A stretch of 64,000 bases of DNA from Streptomyces dangxiongensis (GTDB lineage: Bacteria > Actinomycetota > Actinomycetes > Streptomycetales > Streptomycetaceae): positions 4,960,001 through 5,024,000 of the forward strand of contig NZ_CP033073.1 in assembly GCF_003675325.1 (NCBI RefSeq), written 5' to 3'. The notes below the pieces were generated by a model. It was given only the letters and a program-made list of their open reading frames with translations, was not told the origin of the DNA and made no database searches. The position numbers and the translations under genes are program-made. Shown one piece after another: positions 18,608 through 26,380 of the stretch (position 1 is its first letter; every line of letters starts with the position of its first letter).

Positions 18608-18646
18608 CGAGGTGGCCGCCTCCCTCCAGCGCTGCCCGATTCGCCG

Positions 18647-19396
18647 TCAGGACCGCGCTGGAGCTGTACCCGTGGCCGGCTTGTCGGCCCGCCAGCCACG
18701 GGAGTCAGGTGTGCCCCGGCCCACGGCGACCTCCTCGTCGGCCAGGGCAGCGAGATCGGTGACGGGCGTGACGTCCACCAGCGTGACGACGAGGCGCATG
18801 GCCAGCACCCAGCGCAGGCGCAGCTCGTCCGTGAAGGGGACGTGATGCATGCCCGTGGGGTCGGCCGTGGGCAGAGAGTGGAGGGTATGCGGGTCGTACA
18901 GCAGACCTGATACGCCCCACACCGGTGTGTGTGAGACGAGGGCCGCGACCCACCCTTTGCCCAGGGGAGGGCAGTGCTCCACCGCGAGTCGGGCGCAGAC
19001 CGCATGGAGCGGCGGCGACGCCGTCCGCTCCCCGTCGGTCAGCGGCCGGCCGGCTGCTGAGCCGGCCAGGAACAGCGTCCGCTCATCGGGCCGCCGTGTG
19101 CCGAGCGTCGGCCCGCCGCACACCTGGCACAGGAAGCGGCTCATGGCCTGCCGTTGCCGTAGGGCGTGAACGGTCACGAAGTCCGGGCGGCCGCCGCGTG
19201 CAGCGGACATACGCGGCCACAGGGCGTCGTAGTGCCGGTCGACGTGGCTGGTCTCGTCCTGAAAACCGAGGCCTGTGGTACCTCTCCAGCCGCGGCGGGC
19301 GACCAGGGGCTGCGGCGGGATGTGCTCCCGGGACCAGCCGGTGATGAACGGGACGGGGGTGCCGTCCCAGTACTGGACGGGGCGGATGCCGGTCAC
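18647..19396 (-). CDS. Hypothetical mobile-element protein
   Basis: This is a 249-residue protein of unknown function. GTG 19394-19396 is chosen as start because it overlaps the stop of the upstream reading frame (GTGA) and gives TGIRPVQYWDGTPVPFITGW as N-terminus. Notable features are a CxxC pair in FLCQVCGGPTLG, an Arg/Trp-rich segment VARRGWRGTTGLGFQDE, and a Cys in HAVCARLAVEHCPPL. The Cys/His arrangement could bind zinc. It is the last gene of a four-gene overlapping minus-strand set inside the element. Related hypotheticals are, from memory, widespread in Streptomyces genomic islands. Confidence 0.65.
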   Translation of the reverse strand: MTGIRPVQYWDGTPVPFITGWSREHIPPQPLVARRGWRGTTGLGFQDETSHVDRHYDALWPRMSAARGGRPDFVTVHALRQRQAMSRFLCQVCGGPTLGTRRPDERTLFLAGSAAGRPLTDGERTASPPLHAVCARLAVEHCPPLGKGWVAALVSHTPVWGVSGLLYDPHTLHSLPTADPTGMHHVPFTDELRLRWVLAMRLVVTLVDVTPVTDLAALADEEVAVGRGTPDSRGWRADKPATGTAPARS

Positions 19397-19557
19397 CGGG
19401 CGGCCCACCGGCTGCTCGCGCACACAGCGTGGGCGCAGCTCAGGTACAGCCGGTCGAGCCCCTCCCACCGCACAGGTACCGTCGGCTCGGCGGCCGACGG
19501 CGCCTTCACGCAGATGATGCAGAACGGGGCCTCCTTGTCGGCCGGGCCGATGGTCAG
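19393..19557 (-). CDS. Small hypothetical protein, Cys-rich
   Basis: This is a short reading frame of about 54 residues containing CIICVKAPSAAEP and LYLSCAHAVCASSRW. Its only plausible initiation is CTG at 19555-19557, which overlaps the stop (TGA 19554-19556) of the preceding frame as CTGA; it may also be read through from the frame upstream, which stays open to 19866. Its stop overlaps the GTG of the next gene. The Cys pairs suggest a zinc-binding mini-protein. The start is uncertain. Confidence 0.45.
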   Translation of the reverse strand: MTIGPADKEAPFCIICVKAPSAAEPTVPVRWEGLDRLYLSCAHAVCASSRWAAR

Positions 19558-19866
19558 CTCGTGCGGGACGCGCCGGCCGTGTCCGACGTAGCGACCCGCC
19601 GCTGCCGGCAGGCGGTGCACGCCTCGACGTGCTTGTGCCAGTCGTACGAGCTGATGCACCAGGCGAGCCGGGCCGCGTAGCAGTCCGTGCATCTCTGCCG
19701 GGGAATCTCGGTCGGCTCCAGATGCACGGCCGTACTGTCGGCCGGCGTCGAGCACCAGACGCAGGCCTCGCCGGTGAGGGCGGCCGTCGGCAGACTGCTG
19801 CGGCACGTCGTACCAGCTGATGAGCCGGTGCAGGCGCGCCAGCTCCTCGGCGATCTGTACCGTCAT
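19554..19866 (-). pseudogene. Cys-rich hypothetical gene with an apparent frameshift
   Basis: The ATG at 19864-19866 overlaps the previous stop and opens with MTVQIAEELARLHRLISWYD. From about 19800 the coding signal moves to another frame, reading GEACVWCSTPADSTAVHLEP, then RQRCTDCYAARLAWCISSYD, and stopping at 19554-19556. That second stretch has regular CxxC pairs and a hydrophobic pattern; the original frame over the same bases is Arg/Gly-rich and looks like a shadow. A single-base indel near 19790-19800 would reconnect them. Either the gene is broken, the ribosome shifts frame here, or there is a sequencing error. Confidence 0.55.
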
Positions 19867-20204
19867 CGGCTCAACTCCAGCAGGAGGTCGTGCAGGGCAT
19901 GGCGTGTCTCACACAGGTGGGTGGCGTCCGCGCATTCCGCGCAGTCGCCCGGGTGCCGGCCGCGGGCGGCCCGTACGGCTCTCCTCAGGCAGGGTCGGCA
20001 GGCGCGGGGGAACCAGTGCGTGCCGGTGCCGGTGACGCGTTCGTTCAGATCGATGGCGGTATCCGTGTTCAGCGCCTCGCCGCCCCAGACGCACTCTGCG
20101 CCGCGCGTCCGGGCCTCGGACAGGAGCTCCAGGCGCGGCAGCGGGATGTGCGGTACGAAGTCGGTGGGGAGAAACATCACAGCAGTGGTGTGGGCAGGCC
20201 TCAT
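19863..20204 (-). CDS. Hypothetical Cys-rich protein in mobile element
   Basis: This is a 113-residue protein. The start ATG 20202-20204 overlaps the stop of the upstream gene (ATGA) and its own stop overlaps the next start in the same way. Cys pairs in ACRPCLRRAV and DCAECADATHLC resemble zinc-ribbon ligands. The N-terminus is MRPAHTTAVMFLPTDF. No signal peptide is visible. No function is recognised; its tight coupling suggests it works with its neighbours. Confidence 0.6.
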   Translation of the reverse strand: MRPAHTTAVMFLPTDFVPHIPLPRLELLSEARTRGAECVWGGEALNTDTAIDLNERVTGTGTHWFPRACRPCLRRAVRAARGRHPGDCAECADATHLCETRHALHDLLLELSR

Positions 20205-20749
20205 GCCGGGACCTCCACTGCGTGGCGGCCGCGCTGGATGAAGGCGGCGACGGCTGGCAGCTCGCAGAGGTTGCCACGGCCGTACGGCTGCACCACCCAG
20301 TACGCGCCGGGCGGCTCGGTGACGCCGATGTCCGGTACGCCGAGGTAGGTACCGGGGCCGAGCAGCGGCGTGTCCGCAGCCCCGCCCCAGTGGGCGTGGC
20401 CGCGGTAGGGCACCAGCGCCCAGTAGGTCGGGCCGAGGGCGGTGCGTACGTCGTGGATGACCGGCCCGTGCAACTGGTCCCGGACGGTTGCTGCGACCGT
20501 CCGGGGGTCGTCGGTGCCGACGGCCGCGTGAAGGATGTCGCCCGGGATGCGTACGGCGCCGAGTTCGTCGCGGAGTGGCACCAGCGCCAGGCGCTGCGTC
20601 GTCCACTCCAGGCGGACCTGAGCGGTCGGGTGCGCGCCGGCGAGCCAGGCTCGGATCGCCTCTGCGGGCTGACGACTCACCGGAACAGCCTCCCGCCTGC
20701 TCCAGACGACGGGCATCCGGGTCTTCTTCCCATAGGCATGGGCGGTCAT
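20201..20749 (-). CDS. Hypothetical protein, first gene of the element operon
   Basis: This is a 182-residue protein. The ATG at 20747-20749 is preceded by AGGAGTG; a longer in-frame start exists at 20794 without a good site. Residues VRLEWTTQRLALVPLRDELG and GAYWVVQPYGRGNLCELPAV suggest two repeats of a small beta-rich fold. No family is recognised. It is divergent from the XRE regulator at 20875, and the 125-bp gap between them must hold both promoters, so that regulator is a candidate repressor of this four-gene set. Confidence 0.6.
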   Translation of the reverse strand: MTAHAYGKKTRMPVVWSRREAVPVSRQPAEAIRAWLAGAHPTAQVRLEWTTQRLALVPLRDELGAVRIPGDILHAAVGTDDPRTVAATVRDQLHGPVIHDVRTALGPTYWALVPYRGHAHWGGAADTPLLGPGTYLGVPDIGVTEPPGAYWVVQPYGRGNLCELPAVAAFIQRGRHAVEVPA

Positions 20750-20874
20750 GGCGGCATCACTCCTACTACGCTGAGTTGCCCGGTTGTCACTCACGACATT
20801 AGGTAGGCGTGATCACCGCTTGTAGTGACCGTGAGTACGGGTAACGGCTCGCCAGGGGTGAGTAGGGGGGCGTC
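20750..20874. promoter_or_regulatory. Divergent promoter region in the element with inverted ACTCACG/CGTGAGT
   Basis: The gap between divergent genes holds ACTCACG near 20791 and CGTGAGT near 20828 as an inverted pair. These are candidate operator half-sites for the adjacent XRE regulator. The arms are short, so this is weak evidence. Confidence 0.3.
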
Positions 20875-21993
20875 ATGGGGCATCAGGCGAAGGAAACCCT
20901 GACCGGCGGTCAGGGAGCGTCCGCGCGAGGCCGCTCGGGCATCATTTCCGGGTACGCCTTCCGGGTCATCCGCGAGCAGATGGGGCACACCCAGGACAGC
21001 CTCGCCGAGGTTTTCAGAGTGGCGCCGGACACCGTGGCCGGGTGGGAGACCGGGCGACGCCCACTGACCTCCCTGCCCGTGGGCCAGATGCTGGTGCATC
21101 GCAATCGGCTCATGCAGATGGGCCCGGCGCCCGCGCTGCTGGCCGTGCTGGAACGGGCGATGGAAGCGGACATGCTGCTGTCCAGCGTGCTCGACGAGGA
21201 CGAGGGGCCGGCCGAGGCCAGCCCGCTCGGCACCTGGGTCATGCAGCGTGACCTCGTTGAGGTGCTGACGTGGCCGCTCAACGGTGGGCCTCCCACGCCG
21301 CTGCGTCGTCTACCAGCGCCCCCTCGTCCGCGCCGCGGTCCGGTGCCGACGGCGCCGGAGCTGCCCGCGGTTGACCGTCGCCGCTTCTTCGCTCGGATGC
21401 GGCAGACGGCCGAGCAGGCCCGAGGTGGCCAGGACTTCCTGCTGCGCCGGCAGGCCCTCTACCTTGCTGGGTTCGACCAGGACGCCGACACATCCGAGTG
21501 GCTGGCGCACCAGCAGCGGACGGAGCGGCCGGACGACTGGCTGACGCAGTGGCTCAACTCCCGCTCCGTCGCCGCCGTGGCCGCCCGCCAAGGCGACCGG
21601 GACCGCATGACGCACTTCATCACGCGCACCCTTGGCGACGACGCCAGAGCTGAGGTGGCGAACCTCAACTACTGGGCGTACTGGATCGGCGAGGCCCCGC
21701 ACATCCAGCTGTCGGACGACTTCATTGGCGAGCCCCCCGGGCCCTGGCACGGCGACCGGCTGATGGCCCACCTGGTCCAAGGACTGACGCCACGGCACGG
21801 CTTCTTTGACCTCAACGTCCACACCCTGTGGGCGCTGCTCGCCGCCCGCCCGAACCTGTTGCGTGCGCGGTCAGCTGCCGGGCGAGCCCTACGCGAACGC
21901 CTACCGGTGATGTTGGATAACTCCGGGCTGTCGCCGCAGGCTCGGCGGGAGCTGGAGGGCATCAGGTACGCAATCCGCCTCGCCGAGGCGTGA
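20875..21993 (+). CDS. XRE-family transcriptional regulator of the element
   Basis: This is a 372-residue protein. The N-terminal helix-turn-helix (about residues 28-75) reads [19 protein letters not shown] then [14 protein letters not shown]. The remainder is a long helical region with [15 protein letters not shown] and an Asn/Tyr-rich stretch ([16 protein letters not shown]). The pattern is that of Streptomyces regulators whose C-terminal part is TPR-like. It lies 12 bases upstream of the HD-domain gene, so the two are probably one transcript. The in-element position suggests control of the divergent four-gene operon. Confidence 0.75.
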   Translation: MGHQAKETLTGGQGASARGRSGIISGYAFRVIREQMGHTQDSLAEVFRVAPDTVAGWETGRRPLTSLPVGQMLVHRNRLMQMGPAPALLAVLERAMEADMLLSSVLDEDEGPAEASPLGTWVMQRDLVEVLTWPLNGGPPTPLRRLPAPPRPRRGPVPTAPELPAVDRRRFFARMRQTAEQARGGQDFLLRRQALYLAGFDQDADTSEWLAHQQRTERPDDWLTQWLNSRSVAAVAARQGDRDRMTHFITRTLGDDARAEVANLNYWAYWIGEAPHIQLSDDFIGEPPGPWHGDRLMAHLVQGLTPRHGFFDLNVHTLWALLAARPNLLRARSAAGRALRERLPVMLDNSGLSPQARRELEGIRYAIRLAEA

Positions 21994-22005
21994 AAGGGGA
22001 GACCC

Positions 22006-22587
22006 GTGGCTGATCAGGATCTGACGGACGTAGCCCACTTCCTGTGGGAGGCGGGCACTCTCAAGACGGCGCGCAGAACGGGCTGGTGGATGGCCGGCGT
22101 TCGTGACCCCGAGAGTGTCGCCGAGCACGCATGGCGCACGTCCGTCATCGCTTCGGTGATCGCCACTCTGGAGGGCGCGGATGCCGCGCGTGCCGCGCAC
22201 CTGGCGGTCTGGCACGATACGAAGGAGACGCGCACGGGCGACGTGAATCACCTGGGGAAGAAGTACACCGACCCGGGCGACCCCGAGGCAGTGACGGTGG
22301 ACCAGACGGTCGGCATGCCCGAGATCCTGCGTACTGCCATCCGCGCCGTCGTCGCCGAGTACGAGGCGCGCGAGACGCCCGAGGCCATCTGCGCGCGCGA
22401 CGCGGACAAGCTCGAGTGCATGTTGCAGGGCCTGGAGTACCGGGGGCAGGGGTATGAGGCGGCCCAGCGATGGGTCGACAACAGCCGGGCCCGTATCGTC
22501 ACGGCGGCCGGGCAGCGGCTCGCTGATGAGCTGCTGGCCCAGGCGCCTCTCGACTGGCTACGCGCGGCCATGGGCGAGAAGGGCTGA
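22006..22587 (+). CDS. HD-domain hydrolase, 5'-deoxynucleotidase (YfbR/HDDC2) type
   Basis: This is a 193-residue protein starting at GTG 22006 with AGGGGAG 6 bases upstream. The HD-domain metal ligands appear in order: His in ESVAEHAWRTSVIA (about residue 38), His-Asp in HLAVWHDTKETRTGD (about 71-72), and a later Asp in ARDADKLECMLQG (about residue 130). This matches the HDDC2/YfbR family, which removes phosphate from deoxynucleoside 5'-monophosphates. In a mobile element this could adjust nucleotide pools or act in host defence, but no such role is shown. It follows the XRE regulator by 12 bases. Confidence 0.8.
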   Translation: MADQDLTDVAHFLWEAGTLKTARRTGWWMAGVRDPESVAEHAWRTSVIASVIATLEGADAARAAHLAVWHDTKETRTGDVNHLGKKYTDPGDPEAVTVDQTVGMPEILRTAIRAVVAEYEARETPEAICARDADKLECMLQGLEYRGQGYEAAQRWVDNSRARIVTAAGQRLADELLAQAPLDWLRAAMGEKG

Positions 22588-22653
22588 CCCCGGACATGAC
22601 GAAAGGGCCCTGACGCCCTCCCCGCTGTCAGTGGGAGCACTTACTCTGGCCGC

Positions 22654-22863
22654 ATGTCCCCCGATGTCCCCGGCCGTGGTCCCGCGCGCCCGGCCGCCGT
22701 GGTCAACGCCGAGATCCGTGAGCTGTGGCACCGCTCCGCAGGACGGCCCACTTCCCAGGATCGAGCCCGGTACGAGCAGCTCGTCATCGAGTGGGCGGCG
22801 GCCCGGCAGCGTGAGGCAGCGGCCGGCCCCGGGCATGACGAAACGGCCCTCGCCCTCCCGTAG
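22654..22863 (+). CDS. Small hypothetical protein, possibly leaderless
   Basis: This is a 69-residue protein: MSPDVPGRGPARPAAVVNAE then a predicted helix IRELWHRSAGRP and ARYEQLVIEWAAARQ. Similar small proteins are, from memory, common in Streptomyces mobile DNA. No ribosome-binding site precedes ATG 22654. A -10-like TACTCT lies 9-14 bases upstream, so the mRNA may be leaderless. A hairpin follows the stop. Function is unknown. Confidence 0.55.
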   Translation: MSPDVPGRGPARPAAVVNAEIRELWHRSAGRPTSQDRARYEQLVIEWAAARQREAAAGPGHDETALALP

Positions 22864-22878
22864 GAGGACGAGGGCCGA
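22851..22878. terminator. Hairpin after the small hypothetical gene
   Basis: GGCCCTCG and CGAGGGCC pair over 8 bp around the stop codon of the small gene. It is a plausible terminator shared with the minus-strand frame that ends at 22888. Confidence 0.45.
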
Positions 22879-22887
22879 GGGGCCGTG

Positions 22888-23010
22888 TCAGCGTTGGCCG
22901 GGGCGGGTGCGCTGTTCCCGCAGGAACAAGAGCTCGAGCTTGCCGTCCACCTTGCGCATGAACACAGCGGTGGCGGCCTGCCAGTCCGTAGTCCTTGTGG
23001 GTCCGCTCAT
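22888..23010 (-). CDS. Possible 40-residue protein or gene remnant
   Basis: A short frame from ATG 23008-23010 reads MSGPTRTTDWQAATAVFMRK then VDGKLELLFLREQRTRPGQR. The alternating hydrophobic/charged pattern looks coding and third positions are G/C-rich. No good ribosome-binding site is visible, so it may be the tail of a decayed gene. The rest of the gap to the tRNA (23011-23240) shows no coding signal. Confidence 0.35.
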   Translation of the reverse strand: MSGPTRTTDWQAATAVFMRKVDGKLELLFLREQRTRPGQR

Positions 23011-23220
23011 CGATGCCGGTGAGATTGTCGGCTACCGCTGGGCGTAGCGATCAGATCCCTGTCGCCGGGAGACAGTCTCCGGCTCGACAAAGCCGTGGCC
23101 TTTCACGCAGCCGTACGGTCACTTGCTGCCATGCCCCTCCCATGGGGGAGATACGGCCCGAATCGGGCCCTGGAGAGGGGGTCGTGTTCCCCTCTGTTCC
23201 CAAGGTGCCCGAACGACACC

Positions 23221-23252
23221 AAGGGCTGACCCGTTTACGCAGGTCAGCCCTT
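23221..23252. terminator. 11-bp hairpin just outside the tRNA-His 3' end
   Basis: AAGGGCTGACC and GGTCAGCCCTT pair perfectly with a 10-base loop, 10 bases beyond the tRNA 3' end. It terminates the present tRNA-His transcript. It is element-borne and replaces the original hairpin at 18253-18288. Confidence 0.75.
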
Positions 23253-23284
23253 GATCATTCAGGGTGAGTGACGGGACTTGAACC
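23247..23284. repeat. attR-like direct repeat within tRNA-His
   Basis: This is the partner of 18281-18318. It covers the 3' 22 nucleotides of the functional tRNA-His plus flanking bases; the last 24 bases are identical in both copies. Confidence 0.85.
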
Positions 23285-23336
23285 CGCGACATCCTGGACC
23301 ACAACCAGGTGCTCTGCCAGCTGAGCTACACCCACC
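23263..23336 (-). tRNA. tRNA-His (GTG anticodon)
   Basis: The minus-strand sequence folds as a full cloverleaf. The acceptor stem pairs GTGGGTG with CACTCAC (one G-T wobble). The anticodon stem CCTGG/CCAGG encloses loop TTGTGGT with anticodon GTG. The T arm carries TTCAAGT. An encoded extra G at position -1 (23336) faces discriminator C73 (23263), the identity pair of His tRNAs. CCA is not encoded. It lies upstream of orn in the same direction and serves as the integration target of the 5-kb element. Confidence 0.96.
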
Positions 23337-23449
23337 ATGACCGGCGGTGGAACTGTCGTTTCCCCGACCGGCCGAGAAGAAGTCTACAGGGTCCGAAGGG
23401 ATGCTCGCGCACAGGTTTTCGCGCGGGCGCCCACGCGGCCCCGGGGCGG

Positions 23450-24052
23450 TTACCGGGAGGGCAGGACGTGCCGGGCGGCGATCGTCCTCGCGGTGTCGGA
23501 GTCCGGGCCGGGCTGCGGGACGAAGACGGCCTCGCGGTAGTAGCGCAGCTCGGCGATCGACTCGCGGATGTCGGCGAGGGCCCGGTGGTTGCCGTTCTTC
23601 TCGGGGCTGTTGTAGTACGCCCGCGGGTACCAGCGGCGGGCCAGCTCCTTGATGGAGGACACGTCGACGATCCGGTAGTGGAGGTGGCCCTCCAGGGTCG
23701 GCATGTCCCGCAGCAGGAAACCGCGGTCGGTGCCGACCGAGTTGCCGCACAGCGGGGCCTTGCCGGGCTCCTTGACGTGCTCCCGGACGTAGGCGAGGAC
23801 CTGTTCCTCGGCGTCGGCCAGCGTCGTGCCCCGCTCCAGTTCGTCGAGCAGCCCGGACGCGGTGTGCATCCGACGCACCACCTCCGGCATCGTCTCCAGC
23901 GCCCGGGCCGGCGGCCGGATGACGATGTCCACCCCCTCGCCGAGTACGTTCAGCTCGGAGTCGGTGACGAGGGCGGCCACCTCGATGAGCGCGTCGTCGG
24001 ACAGCGAGAGGCCGGTCATCTCGCAGTCGATCCACACCATGCGATCGTTCAT
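23450..24052 (-). CDS. orn: Oligoribonuclease
   Basis: This is a 200-residue 3'-5' exoribonuclease of the DEDDh family. Exo I is WIDCEMTGL (Asp/Glu ligands at about residues 9-11), Exo [13 protein letters not shown], and Exo [20 protein letters not shown]; the His/Asp of the last motif complete the two-metal site. It degrades 2-5-mer RNAs and pGpG from c-di-GMP breakdown. In Streptomyces orn lies next to adpA, as here, and its loss impairs development. It is followed by tRNA-His on the same strand. Confidence 0.95.
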   Translation of the reverse strand: MNDRMVWIDCEMTGLSLSDDALIEVAALVTDSELNVLGEGVDIVIRPPARALETMPEVVRRMHTASGLLDELERGTTLADAEEQVLAYVREHVKEPGKAPLCGNSVGTDRGFLLRDMPTLEGHLHYRIVDVSSIKELARRWYPRAYYNSPEKNGNHRALADIRESIAELRYYREAVFVPQPGPDSDTARTIAARHVLPSR

Positions 24053-24127
24053 GCGACCACCCTAAAGCTGACGTCCGCGTTTCGATGCCCCGCGTCGGTG
24101 CGGGGCAGCGCGCGGACGCACATGAGT

Positions 24128-24158
24128 AAGGGGGACGGAGTCGTGCTCCGTCCCCCTT
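24128..24158. terminator. Terminator downstream of adpA
   Basis: Arms 24128-24140 and 24146-24158 (AAGGGGGACGGAG and its complement) form a perfect 13-bp stem with a 5-base loop, located 35 bases after the adpA stop on the minus strand. Confidence 0.8.
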
Positions 24159-24192
24159 GCTCCGGCTTTCGCCTGCTTTCTCCCGCCTCTGC

Positions 24193-25413
24193 TCAGTTGC
24201 CGCTGCGCGGGCCCGGGAGCAGGCCCACCGCGCCGGCCGTCGCGCGGCGGCTCTGCATCGGCACCCCGCCGTCCCGCTCCGAGTGGAGCAGGGCGGCCCC
24301 GGCGCCCATCGGTCCGTGGCCGGACAGGCCCATGGGCGATCCGTGCTGGCCGGGCGACGGCATCGCCGGCTCGGCCTCACCCGGCCGGTCGCCCTGCGGG
24401 CGGCGAGCCCGGTAGGCGGCCCGGTAGGCGGCGGGGGACGAGCCGAGCTGGCGGCGGAAGTGCCCGCGCAGCGCGACCGGCGAGCGGAAACCGCACCGGC
24501 CCGCCACCTCGTCCACCGAGTAGTCCGACGTCTCCAGCAGCCGCTGTGCCTGGAGCACCCGTTGGGTGATCAGCCACTGGAGCGGAGCGCTCCCGGTGAG
24601 CGAGCGGAACCGGCGGTCGAACGTACGGCGGCTCATATAGGCGCGTGCCGCCAGTGTCTCCACGTCGAACTGCTCGTGGAGGTGTTCCAGCGCCCAGGCG
24701 ACGACCTCGGCGAGCGGGTCGGCGCCGATCTCCTCGGGTAAAGACCTGTCGAGGTAGCGCTCCTGTCCGCCGCTGCGGCGCGGCGGGACCACCAGGCGCC
24801 GGGCGAGCGCGCCGGCCGCCTCGTTGCCGTGGTCCGACCGCACGATGTGCAGACACAGGTCGATGCCCGCGGCCGTGCCGGCCGACGTCAGGACGTCGCC
24901 GTCGTCGACGAACAGCTCCCGCGGATCGACGTGCACGGACGGATAGCGTTTGGCCAGCGTCGGCGCGTACATCCAGTGGGTGGTCGCCGGGCGGCCGTCC
25001 AGCAGGCCGGCCGCAGCGAGCACGAACGCGCCCGTGCACAGGCCGACGATGCGGGCCCCCTCCTCGTGCGCCCGGCGGAGCGCGTCGAGCGCGTCCTCCG
25101 GGGGCGGTGAGGTGATCGAGCGCCAGGCCGGTACGACGACCGTCCCGGCGCGTGAGATGGCCTCCAGCCCATGTGGCGCGGTGAGTTCCAGGCCCCCTGT
25201 GGTCCGCAGCGGGCCTTCCTCGCCGGCACACACCAGCAGGCGATAGCGCGGTACTCCGGCGTCCTGGCGGTCGATCCCGAACACCGAAAGCGGTATGGAA
25301 CTCTCGAAGATGGGACCGCCGCTGAACAGCAGTACCGCGACGATCTCCTTGCGTCGTCGCCCGGACAGTTTCCGGGCCGCGGCGTCCGGCGCGGCAGTGG
25401 AGTCGTGGCTCAT
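24193..25413 (-). CDS. adpA: AdpA (BldH) developmental master regulator
   Basis: This is a 406-residue AraC-family global regulator of morphological development and secondary metabolism. The N-terminal DJ-1/PfpI-like dimerisation domain spans about residues 25-200 (VLLFSGGPIFESSIPLSVF, GLCTGAFVLAAAGLLDG). The C-terminal double helix-turn-helix spans about 235-340 (YMSRRTFDRRFRSLTGSAP, DEVAGRCGFRSPVALRGHF). Codon 225, between the domains, is TTA (24739-24741), so translation should depend on the bldA tRNA, as in other streptomycetes. ATG 25411-25413 was chosen from the conserved length; a frame extends to 25629 in the promoter. The long upstream region and a private terminator are typical of adpA. 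Confidence 0.96.
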   Translation of the reverse strand: MSHDSTAAPDAAARKLSGRRRKEIVAVLLFSGGPIFESSIPLSVFGIDRQDAGVPRYRLLVCAGEEGPLRTTGGLELTAPHGLEAISRAGTVVVPAWRSITSPPPEDALDALRRAHEEGARIVGLCTGAFVLAAAGLLDGRPATTHWMYAPTLAKRYPSVHVDPRELFVDDGDVLTSAGTAAGIDLCLHIVRSDHGNEAAGALARRLVVPPRRSGGQERYLDRSLPEEIGADPLAEVVAWALEHLHEQFDVETLAARAYMSRRTFDRRFRSLTGSAPLQWLITQRVLQAQRLLETSDYSVDEVAGRCGFRSPVALRGHFRRQLGSSPAAYRAAYRARRPQGDRPGEAEPAMPSPGQHGSPMGLSGHGPMGAGAALLHSERDGGVPMQSRRATAGAVGLLPGPRSGN

Positions 25414-25791
25414 CCTGCTAAGCCCCCCTCGGTGGTCGCGGCTCCTAGGTCGTGTCGCTCCTGCACGTTTCCCCTCGGTCCTGCACGAGTCCCCCGCCGT
25501 AAGACAGTCAAGATCGAATTTACTGGCTCCCGCGTGGGCACGGTGACCAGTTGCACACACGCCACATTGTCGACATGACAACTTGGCGTGAAGCATTCGA
25601 TCACGAAGCGTTGCACTCGGAAGACGCACAGGGAAGTGCGCCTTGTCGCGGTGGCCAAACCGCGTAGGGTGCGCAGCGGCCTGTGGACCCTTTCCGTGCA
25701 GGTGGAACGGGGGTTGAGGGTGGTGCGGAACCCCCCTTGGCCGGTATCCAGAAGTTGGCTGAAAAGCAGCGCTCGAAGGTACGGAAACAGG
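25414..25791. promoter_or_regulatory. Long adpA upstream region with a possible AdpA site
   Basis: About 380 bases without a gene. The adpA promoter must lie here. TGGCGTGAAG at 25584-25593 matches the AdpA consensus TGGCSNGWWY at nine of ten positions, and AdpA is known to act on its own promoter. The region around 25500-25600 is AT-richer. Nothing else is assignable by eye. Confidence 0.45.
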
Positions 25792-26061
25792 TCAGTCGAC
25801 CGGTGTCTGCCCGCGAGTGTGCCGCCCGCCCTTTTGCGCGTCGCAACGCTCGGCGCACCGCTCCGAGCGGCGCAGCAGCCACCGGCAGACGGCCGTGACG
25901 GCCGCGAGGCCCAGTGCGGTGCCCGTGGCGCCGGCCAGCGAGGTGCCGTACCAGAGGAGGACGACCGGCACGAGCACACAACTGAAGGCTGCCCAGCGGA
26001 TCACATCACTCACGGTGTCCGGCGCGGACCGCGGGTCGCGAGGGGACCGGGGTGCGGGCAT
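25792..26061 (-). CDS. Small conserved membrane protein upstream of adpA
   Basis: This is an 89-residue protein from ATG 26059-26061 (MPAPRSPRDPR) with GGGAG upstream. Two hydrophobic segments (WAAFSCVLVPVVLLWYG and GATGTALGLAAVTAVCRWLL) are separated by a short loop, giving an inner-membrane hairpin. The C-terminus is Cys/His/Lys-rich (CAERCDAQKGGRHTRG). A homologue lies beside adpA in S. coelicolor (from memory). Function is unknown. Confidence 0.65.
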   Translation of the reverse strand: MPAPRSPRDPRSAPDTVSDVIRWAAFSCVLVPVVLLWYGTSLAGATGTALGLAAVTAVCRWLLRRSERCAERCDAQKGGRHTRGQTPVD

Positions 26062-26380
26062 CTCGTACTCCCTGTGGCGGTGGTTCACCCCGGTTCAACG
26101 TGCCTACGGCCCGTCGGTCACCGGCCGCGCGTCCGTGTACCCCGTGCGAACCGCCTGTACCGGGCAGCGACCGTTGCGTTACGGGCGCGGCTCGTGCATG
26201 CTCCGGTGAACCCCTGCGGACGTCAGGGGCCGCTCACGGAGCGTGCGCGGGATCTGGGCTCAGGAGGCTTGCCGCCGTACCCTTATGGGTAAGGGCCCGG
26301 GAAGATGTTTCCCGGACACAGCTCCGCCGCACCTACGCCGCACACTGTCCCCCATAAAGGATCACGACGCCGAGACAGTC
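26062..26380. promoter_or_regulatory. Intergenic region upstream of usp with TACCC-TTAT-GGGTA palindrome
   Basis: About 320 bases between divergent genes. An inverted repeat TACCC/GGGTA with 4-base spacer lies at 26278-26291, about 90 bases before the usp start, as a candidate operator. No other structure was noted. Confidence 0.4.

Larger units (their letters stand above)
18295..23284. mobile_element. Decayed integrative element in tRNA-His (about 5 kb, no integrase left)
   Basis: The segment is bounded by direct repeats of the tRNA-His 3' end, with the intact tRNA at the right border. Inside are a broken XRE gene, four overlapping minus-strand genes of a type common in Streptomyces mobile DNA (one frameshifted), a divergent XRE regulator, an HD-domain hydrolase and small proteins. 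Codon use is less extreme in G+C than in neighbours. No integrase, excisionase, replication or transfer gene is present, so it is probably a remnant of an integrative conjugative element or prophage. The bounding repeats are seen directly; the class of element is inferred. Confidence 0.75.

Noticed and set aside
18318..23247. Integrase, excisionase or replication gene in the tRNA-His element
   Set aside because: No frame shows tyrosine- or serine-recombinase motifs, so the element is called decayed, not active.
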